A stretch of 64,000 bases of DNA, taken from positions 1 through 64,000 of the forward strand of contig PHBH01000020.1 in NCBI GenBank assembly GCA_002840535.1, read 5' to 3'. This DNA comes from Deltaproteobacteria bacterium HGW-Deltaproteobacteria-15. Its GTDB lineage: Bacteria > Desulfobacterota > DSM-4660 > Desulfatiglandales > HGW-15. The notes beneath the pieces are model-generated. The model was not told where the DNA came from, made no database searches, and worked only from the letters and a program-made list of their open reading frames with translations. This document shows positions 58,321 through 64,000 of this stretch, one piece after another; position 1 is the stretch's first letter; each line of letters opens with the position of its first letter. The position numbers were made by a program, and so were the translations under genes.

Positions 58321-61300
58321 CTACACCTCCCCTCTGATCTCGCCTTCTTCTTCTGACCTCTGATCTCTGACCTCCGGCCTCTGATTTTTGAGCTTGTATT
58401 CCTTCACTGCGCAATAGAGCACGGGCACCATCAGGCTCGCCAGGATCTCCACCGTCATGCCGCCAAAGGATGGTATGGCCATCGGGACCATGATGTCGGA
58501 GCCTTTCCCTCCAGAGGAGAAGATAGGTATCAGGGACAGAAGCGTGGTTGCGGTAGTCATCATACAAGGCCGGATACGGCGAAGAGACGCCTCCACAACC
58601 GTTGCACGAATCTCAGCCACATTTCGGACCTGCCGCCCCCTGAATGTCAATTCCAGATAGGTGGCCATGATCACTCCGTCATCCTCCGCGATACCGAAAA
58701 CGGCAAGGAACCCCACCCAAACCGCGACACTCAGATTGACGGGATGGACCTGGAACATATCCCTCATGGAAACGCCGAATACGAAGAAATCCAGGAACCA
58801 GGGTTGCCCGTAGAGCCATAGCATGATGAAACCGCCTGCCCAGGCCACGGGGATCCCCGTGAAAACGAGAGCGCTGGTGACCACGGATCTGAATTCCAGG
58901 TAGAGAATCATGTAAATGAGAAAGAAGGCCAGTGGCAGAATGACCATCAACCGCTTCTGGCTCCTGAGGTGGCCTTCGTAGGTTCCAATAAAGCTATACA
59001 TCATCCCCGGAGGCACCTGGAATTCTCCGTACGCGATCTTCTCTTCCAGGGTCTCCTTGGCCTGCTTGACCACCTCCACCTCTGCATGACCGGGCTTTTT
59101 GTCAAAAAGCACGTAACCGGTCAGAAAGCTGTTTTCCCCTCTGATACTCATGGGACCGCGCACATAAAGGATTTCGGCAAGCTGCATCAGGGGAATCTGT
59201 AGACCTTCGGGTGTGGGAACCAGGACCTTTCCTATGGTCTCCAGATCGTCCCTCAATTCCCGCTGGTATCGGACTCGAACGGGATAACGCTCTCTCCCTT
59301 CCACGGTCGTGCTCACGCGCGTTCCGCCGATAGCGTACTCGATAACCTCCAGAACCTTATCCAGACTGATCCCATACTGTCCGATGGTCTCGCGATTTAC
59401 ATGGATCTCCAGATACGGCTTGCCGATCACTCGGTCGCCGATGACAGTAGGCGGCGAAATGGAAGGGACCTCTCTGAGTATTCCCTCAATGTCCAGGCAG
59501 ACCTTTTGGATGGTTTCCAGGTCCGGCCCGGTCACCCTGATTCCGATACTCGCCCGAATGCCGCTTTGGAGCATGACCATTCTGGCCGAGATTGGCTGAA
59601 GCTTGGGCGCGGAGGTTGTGCCTGGAATCTCTGCAGCACGGGTGATCGCGTTCCAGATATCGTCCGGCTTTTGTATTCCATTCCATGGTTTTCTGCCCGG
59701 GTTGAGGGCAGGGTCCAGCGGCAGACGCCATAATCTGAAGGGTTTTCCGAGAGGATCCTGAATCAGGCGGCCCTGTTCATCCCGTGCAAAGCGCCCCTGA
59801 ACGAGGTAGGGCTTGTTGTCGGGTGCGGATAGAGGATTCCCATCACCATCTCTGAACAGTTCCCATTCCTTGGGAGAAAATTTGAACCTGATGGTTTTTC
59901 CTTCCCCATCCTGCAGGTACTCATGTCGATAGGTGACGAGGGTCTCAACCATGGATACCGGAGCCGGGTCCATGGCGCTCTGAACACGGCCCACCTTCCC
60001 CACGACCGCCTCGACCTCAGGGACGGCACGGATGGCTCTGTCCTGCTTCTGGACAATGTCGAGCGCCTCTCCGATGGAGGCATGGGACATGGTGCTCGGC
60101 ATAAACAGAAAGGAACCCTCATCCAATGGCGGCATGAACTCCTCGCCTAGTCCGGGGAATTTCTCGACCAGGTAGTTCACGGGAGCGGAATTGCGGAGCA
60201 GTGCGGGAAGCCTGCCCAGGAGACTGTCGGCGCCCTGCCAGACCATCCACCCCACCAGGATCAGCCCTATGGGAAGAGAGAGGAAGGCCTTCTTGTGGTC
60301 CAGGCACCAGGAGAGGACGCTCTTGTATTTACGCTGATACAGGACATAAACGCTCAGCACCAATCCGATGGTGAGCACCACAAACAGCGCGTTTCTGAGA
60401 AACCCCTTATCAACGCCCAGAGGCATCCAGTCGTATGCAAGAGCCAGGGAGACGCAGAGAGCGACCACACCGCCCGCAAGGGACTTTGTCCGTCTTCTGG
60501 CGGTCTCGGAAATCCTTGGAAGGAGCAGGTTGTAACCGCCGATCAGTGCGACGATAAGACCAAGCTTCCAACTCCACAGGAAGGCCAGTGCCCCGCCCAA
60601 ATAGATCATGCCTTCGAACAGGATCCATCCATGGGGCCGCCCCTTGCCCCTGGGTCTGAACAGCAGGTGGACCAGAGGCGGTATCAGGACCACTGCGGTG
60701 ACCAGAGAGGCGACCAGGGCGATGGTTTTGGTGAAAGCCAGGGGTTTGAAGAGCTTTCCCTCCGCCGCCTCCATGGTCAGCACCGGAAGAAAACTGATAA
60801 TGGTCGTGGCCACCGCCGAGACCACGGCCCTCCCTACTTCCTGACATGCCCGGAATACCACGTGCAGGGGATTGCCTGCCGAGTCATTCTTTTGCAGGTG
60901 GCGAATGATATTCTCCGCGATGATAATCCCCATGTCCACCATGGTGCCAATGGCTATGCCGATTCCGGACAAGGCGACGATATTGGCATCCACGCCGGAT
61001 ATTTTCATCAGGATGAAGCATATCAGCACCGACAGGGGCAGAAGGCCGGAGATGAGAATGGAACTCCCGAGATGCCCGAGGAGAACGAGCGTTACAATAA
61101 TGGTGATCACGATCTCTTGAGAAAGCGCCTGCCTCAATGTATCGAGGCTCTCGTGGATGAGCTCGGTGCGGTCGTAGAACGGGACAATGTGAACCTGACT
61201 GGTCGTGCCGTTCGGGAGCGTTTTGGTCGACAGACCCGGTCCGGTCTCCCGGATCTTTTTTCGGACTTCCTTGATGACCTCCAACGGATTCGCCCCATAC

Positions 61301-62247
61301 CGGACGAGCACCACCCCGCCCACGGCCTCCGCCCCTCCTTTATCCAGCGCACCCTCCCTGGCAGCCGGTCCCAGTGAAACATTCGCGACCTGCTTTACAA
61401 AAACAGGCACGGTGCCGTTCAGCCTGATAACGGCGTTCTCCAGGTCTTCCATCCCTTTGATGAACCCAATGCCTCGCACCAGGTATTCCACCTTGTTCAC
61501 TTCAATGGTCTGGGCCCCTACTTCGCGGTTAGCTCCCCGGATTGCGGCCGTCACCTGGTCCAGGGTCACGCCGTTGGCCCTCATGCGGTCCGGATCCAGG
61601 TCCACCTGATACTCCTGCACAAACCCGCCTACCGAAGCCACTTCGCTCACCCCATCGACTCCGAGAAGCGCATAGCGGACATAGTAATCCTGGATCGTTC
61701 TGAGCTCGTGAAGGTCCCACCCGCCGGTAGGGTTGCCTTCCCGGTCCCTTCCCTCCAGCGTGTACCAGAAGACCTGCCCCAGTGACGTTGCATCGGGTCC
61801 GAGCGCCGGTTGCACCCCTGCCGGGAATATCACATCGGTGAGGCTGTTCAGTTTCTCGAGAACCCGGGACCTGGCCCAGTAAAAATCGATGCCATCGTTG
61901 AAGATCACGTACACCGAGGAGAACCCGAACTGGGAGAAACTGCGAATGGCTTTGACGCCGGGCATCCCCAGGAGGACCGTGGTCAACGGATAGGTGATCT
62001 GGTCTTCTATGTCTTGAGGCGAGCGGCCCTGCCACTGCGTGAAAACAATCTGCTGGCTTTCCCCGATGTCGGGTATCGCATCCATGGGAACAGGGTTCCT
62101 GAGCGGTCCCCCTATTCCCCAGTCAAATGGAGAAACCAGAATCCCCCATGCCATCAGGAACAGGGCCACCATGAAGACAGGGACCTTGTTGTTCAGGGAG
62201 AACCAAATGGCTTTGTCAATCAGTGACTTGGGTTGGATGAAAGACAT
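58321..62247 (-). CDS. cusA: CusA-type heavy-metal RND efflux pump
   Basis: This inner-membrane pump exports Cu(I)/Ag(I)-type ions across both membranes with a CusB adaptor. The 1308-residue protein starts MSFIQPKSLIDKAIWFSLNN and has the HME-RND motif GIAIGTMVDMGIIIAEN near 428-444 with the proton-relay Asp. Methionines at FMPPLDEGSFLFMPSTMSHA and in ARMVMLQSGIRASIGIRVTG match copper/silver CusA rather than CzcA. It is about 250 residues longer than E. coli CusA because of extra hydrophobic helices near 535-645 and a hydrophilic insert near 775-875. The C-terminal residues (NQRPEVRDQRSEEEGEIRGE) are encoded by a 7-nt repeat tract. The CusC partner is outside the window. Confidence 0.92.
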   Translation of the reverse strand: MSFIQPKSLIDKAIWFSLNNKVPVFMVALFLMAWGILVSPFDWGIGGPLRNPVPMDAIPDIGESQQIVFTQWQGRSPQDIEDQITYPLTTVLLGMPGVKAIRSFSQFGFSSVYVIFNDGIDFYWARSRVLEKLNSLTDVIFPAGVQPALGPDATSLGQVFWYTLEGRDREGNPTGGWDLHELRTIQDYYVRYALLGVDGVSEVASVGGFVQEYQVDLDPDRMRANGVTLDQVTAAIRGANREVGAQTIEVNKVEYLVRGIGFIKGMEDLENAVIRLNGTVPVFVKQVANVSLGPAAREGALDKGGAEAVGGVVLVRYGANPLEVIKEVRKKIRETGPGLSTKTLPNGTTSQVHIVPFYDRTELIHESLDTLRQALSQEIVITIIVTLVLLGHLGSSILISGLLPLSVLICFILMKISGVDANIVALSGIGIAIGTMVDMGIIIAENIIRHLQKNDSAGNPLHVVFRACQEVGRAVVSAVATTIISFLPVLTMEAAEGKLFKPLAFTKTIALVASLVTAVVLIPPLVHLLFRPRGKGRPHGWILFEGMIYLGGALAFLWSWKLGLIVALIGGYNLLLPRISETARRRTKSLAGGVVALCVSLALAYDWMPLGVDKGFLRNALFVVLTIGLVLSVYVLYQRKYKSVLSWCLDHKKAFLSLPIGLILVGWMVWQGADSLLGRLPALLRNSAPVNYLVEKFPGLGEEFMPPLDEGSFLFMPSTMSHASIGEALDIVQKQDRAIRAVPEVEAVVGKVGRVQSAMDPAPVSMVETLVTYRHEYLQDGEGKTIRFKFSPKEWELFRDGDGNPLSAPDNKPYLVQGRFARDEQGRLIQDPLGKPFRLWRLPLDPALNPGRKPWNGIQKPDDIWNAITRAAEIPGTTSAPKLQPISARMVMLQSGIRASIGIRVTGPDLETIQKVCLDIEGILREVPSISPPTVIGDRVIGKPYLEIHVNRETIGQYGISLDKVLEVIEYAIGGTRVSTTVEGRERYPVRVRYQRELRDDLETIGKVLVPTPEGLQIPLMQLAEILYVRGPMSIRGENSFLTGYVLFDKKPGHAEVEVVKQAKETLEEKIAYGEFQVPPGMMYSFIGTYEGHLRSQKRLMVILPLAFFLIYMILYLEFRSVVTSALVFTGIPVAWAGGFIMLWLYGQPWFLDFFVFGVSMRDMFQVHPVNLSVAVWVGFLAVFGIAEDDGVIMATYLELTFRGRQVRNVAEIRATVVEASLRRIRPCMMTTATTLLSLIPIFSSGGKGSDIMVPMAIPSFGGMTVEILASLMVPVLYCAVKEYKLKNQRPEVRDQRSEEEGEIRGEV

Positions 62248-62254
62248 AAGAGAA

Positions 62255-62408
62255 CAAGATATTTGACAGGATAACAGGATGAACTGGATTAGAAATTGAT
62301 GGGTTTCGCTTCGCTCTACCCATCCTACGCGTCTTATAAAGAGATGAGGCGAGTGTGAGCAGTGATTTGTGTTGACTGCTTACTGCTCACTGCTTACTGC
62401 TTACTTTG
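62255..62408. repeat. Mixed repeats between cusA and cusB
   Basis: GACAGGATAACAGGATGAAC near 62263, the right arm of the GTAGGATGGGTTGAG family at 62298-62328, and TACTGCT-type 7-nt units at 62370-62403 follow each other in this 161-bp gap. No gene is present. Confidence 0.7.
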
Positions 62409-64000
62409 TCATTGCGCGCTGTCGCCGTACATGCCCGGCTTTCGGCGTGTGATGGTTTTTCGCTGCCCTGTTGACATCATCGAGCGAAAGTTCTCCACCT
62501 CCTGTTGACTCTTATCCACCACCATGTGCTGCTCTGCAGGCTTTTGCGCGGGTTCGGATGTCATCAGGTTTTTCATCCGCCTCTCCTGATAATCCTCGTG
62601 CATCAACTCCGACCCGCCGTGGTGATGGTGTGCAATGGCCGAATGGCCGCCTTCTATGTCCAGCATGCTCTTCTTCGCGAGTATCTGAACGGCGCTGTCG
62701 ATCTTGAAATTCCCATTCTTCACCACCCGGTCTCCCTCCTCCAGTCCGGAGAGAACAACATAGTGAGACTCTGATTTAGGCCCCAGCGTCACCTCTCTGC
62801 CTTCGAACAGGTTCTCTTCCTCCGGGACGCGCACATACACCACAGCCCTCTTACCGGTAATAAGAGGGGCGGACGAGGGGATGACCAGGGGAAGCTTGCC
62901 ATTGAGCTCATCGCCATTGTGCACCTTGCCCTCGTCGCTCAGTTGTGAATGGGCATAGGCCCTCACCAGCATACCCGCCTTGAGTTTCCCACCCATGTCC
63001 GGGCATATTGCACCCACCCGGAAGGTGCGCGTCTTCGAGTTGAAAACCGGGTCGATATAAACGACCTTGCTCGTAAAGCTCTCGCCGGGATAAGCATCGG
63101 TCTCGAAAGTGACCTCCTGGTTCCTTCTGAGCCATGGGTAATCCACCTCATAGGCATCCAACCTGGCCCAGATGTGCCGAGGATCCCCGATGGTGAAGAT
63201 AGTGGCTCCCCGATTTACGTATGTTCCCTCGCTTGCATTCAGCTCGATCACCTGCCCGTAGATATACGAATAGAGCGTAGCGACACCGGTCGCCTCCCCT
63301 TTTGTCATGAGCTCATCGATATCCCTTTTCTGGAGCCCGAGGAGAGAAAATTTGTGACGGATGGCAGATATCTTCCTCAAGGCCGTCTCTTTCTCCGGGG
63401 AGCCATCCAACCGCTTTTCGATTTCTGCCAGATCCTGAATCGGCATATCTCTCGCCGCATGGGGAATCCCTGATTGGAAGGAGTAGAAGCTGGGAACGAA
63501 CTTCATGGCTTCGATGAGTTCCTTCTGCGTCTCGAGAAGATCCGTGGAAGAGATATCGAAGAGGGGCTGTCCCCATCTCACGAACACCCCCGGCCGTTTC
63601 ACATATATCCGGTCGATTACTCCGGGCATAAATGTGGCGACGGTGGCGATATGGGCCGGGTCATAGTCTATCTGGCCGAACAACCGAATCCGGGCTGAGA
63701 CGGCCTTCCTTTCAACGGCCACTGTCTCGATTTCCGCCAGCTTCGCTGCCTCGGGGCTCAATTTGATCCTGGGCGGTCCTGATTCGTCCCCCGTTCCCCG
63801 GTAAACAGGAACGAGGTCCATTCCACAAATGGGGCATTTCCCCGGCGCTTCCATGGGTGGAATGCATACCATGGGGCAGACGTAAATCATTCCCTTCTCG
63901 CCCTTCCCATCCTCCTCTGCAGGCAGAAGGATGGCCGAACGGGCAGGCCTTGCCCCGTCCTCGCTGAGCGCAAAGCCCAGAAGGAAAGCGAAGACGGTTG
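62409..64000 (-). CDS. cusB: CusB-type periplasmic adaptor, 5' end outside the window
   Basis: The adaptor links the RND pump to the outer-membrane channel. The reading frame is open to the right edge, so the start lies beyond 64000; the visible N-terminal part (TVFAFLLGFALSED) is signal-peptide-like. Then follows a heavy-metal-binding motif, YVCPMVCIPPMEAPGKCPIC, with GMDLVPVY; hairpin and barrel-sandwich parts including VATFMPGVIDRIYVKRPGVF; and a C-terminal tail with HHHHGGSELMHED that could bind metals. The internal Met (63890) is not the start, because the frame continues upstream without a stop. It forms an operon with cusA. Cu/Ag specificity is inferred from CusA. Confidence 0.9.
   Translation of the reverse strand, partial: TVFAFLLGFALSEDGARPARSAILLPAEEDGKGEKGMIYVCPMVCIPPMEAPGKCPICGMDLVPVYRGTGDESGPPRIKLSPEAAKLAEIETVAVERKAVSARIRLFGQIDYDPAHIATVATFMPGVIDRIYVKRPGVFVRWGQPLFDISSTDLLETQKELIEAMKFVPSFYSFQSGIPHAARDMPIQDLAEIEKRLDGSPEKETALRKISAIRHKFSLLGLQKRDIDELMTKGEATGVATLYSYIYGQVIELNASEGTYVNRGATIFTIGDPRHIWARLDAYEVDYPWLRRNQEVTFETDAYPGESFTSKVVYIDPVFNSKTRTFRVGAICPDMGGKLKAGMLVRAYAHSQLSDEGKVHNGDELNGKLPLVIPSSAPLITGKRAVVYVRVPEEENLFEGREVTLGPKSESHYVVLSGLEEGDRVVKNGNFKIDSAVQILAKKSMLDIEGGHSAIAHHHHGGSELMHEDYQERRMKNLMTSEPAQKPAEQHMVVDKSQQEVENFRSMMSTGQRKTITRRKPGMYGDSAQ

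Overview
The window looks like a chromosomal segment of an anaerobic, Gram-negative bacterium of the Desulfobacterota type (the former Deltaproteobacteria), probably an uncultured fatty-acid or carboxylic-acid degrader. The reasons are the combination of beta-oxidation genes, an electron-transfer flavoprotein, a Liv-type ABC transporter with a CoA ligase inside its operon, DUF362 proteins, a complete type II secretion operon, an LPS-heptose kinase and a PEP-CTERM protein. The assignment is inferred from gene content; no rRNA, tRNA, CRISPR array, integrase or transposase gene was found.

Layout. 1-6.0 kb: housekeeping genes (tatD-maf; then the reverse-strand operon hldE1-type kinase, DUF4416, yicC, remA, gmk, rlmB). 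6.4-9.8 kb: potassium uptake (trkA-trkH) and a small DUF2231 membrane protein. 9.8-12.9 kb: an orphan treY carrying an in-frame repeat insertion, and a small four-cysteine protein. 13-43 kb: a large acyl-CoA island with etfBA; an acyl-CoA dehydrogenase, TetR regulator and phosphotransferase that together resemble a split ACAD10/ACAD11 (LvaC/LvaA) module; a winged-helix Fe-S protein; a FadE-thiolase-FadB set; MerR and SDR genes; livKHM-ligase-livGF; a second thiolase with an Fe-S OYE-type reductase; two tandem DUF362 genes; and a 3-hydroxyacyl-CoA dehydrogenase paired with a BKACE cleavage enzyme. 43.4-56.2 kb: a PEP-CTERM protein and gspCDEFGHIJKLM. 56.5-58.2 kb: a DsbA-like protein and a secreted Cys-containing protein. 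58.3 kb to the end: a CusA-type RND pump and the CusB-type adaptor, which runs off the right edge.

How the genes work together. Acids could be imported by LivKHMGF, activated by the embedded ligase and oxidised by FadE, FadB and thiolase, with electrons passed to EtfAB. The kinase/ACAD pair would bring 4-hydroxyacyl-CoAs into this route, and BKACE with its dehydrogenase would open a second route for 3-hydroxy/3-keto acids. Two nearly identical palindromes, each placed 8 or 9 nt before a TTGACA box (at 15.1 kb and 38.0 kb), suggest that one regulator, possibly the local TetR protein, ties distant parts of the island together.

The most unusual feature is the density and variety of short repeats. 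Many intergenic spacers carry degenerate tandem repeats of about 7 nt with different unit sequences, and several families of dispersed inverted repeats occur two or more times. Some repeats have entered coding sequence: the middle of treY, the 5' end of gspI, the 3' end of cusA, and the stop codons of a thiolase and of the OYE-type gene.
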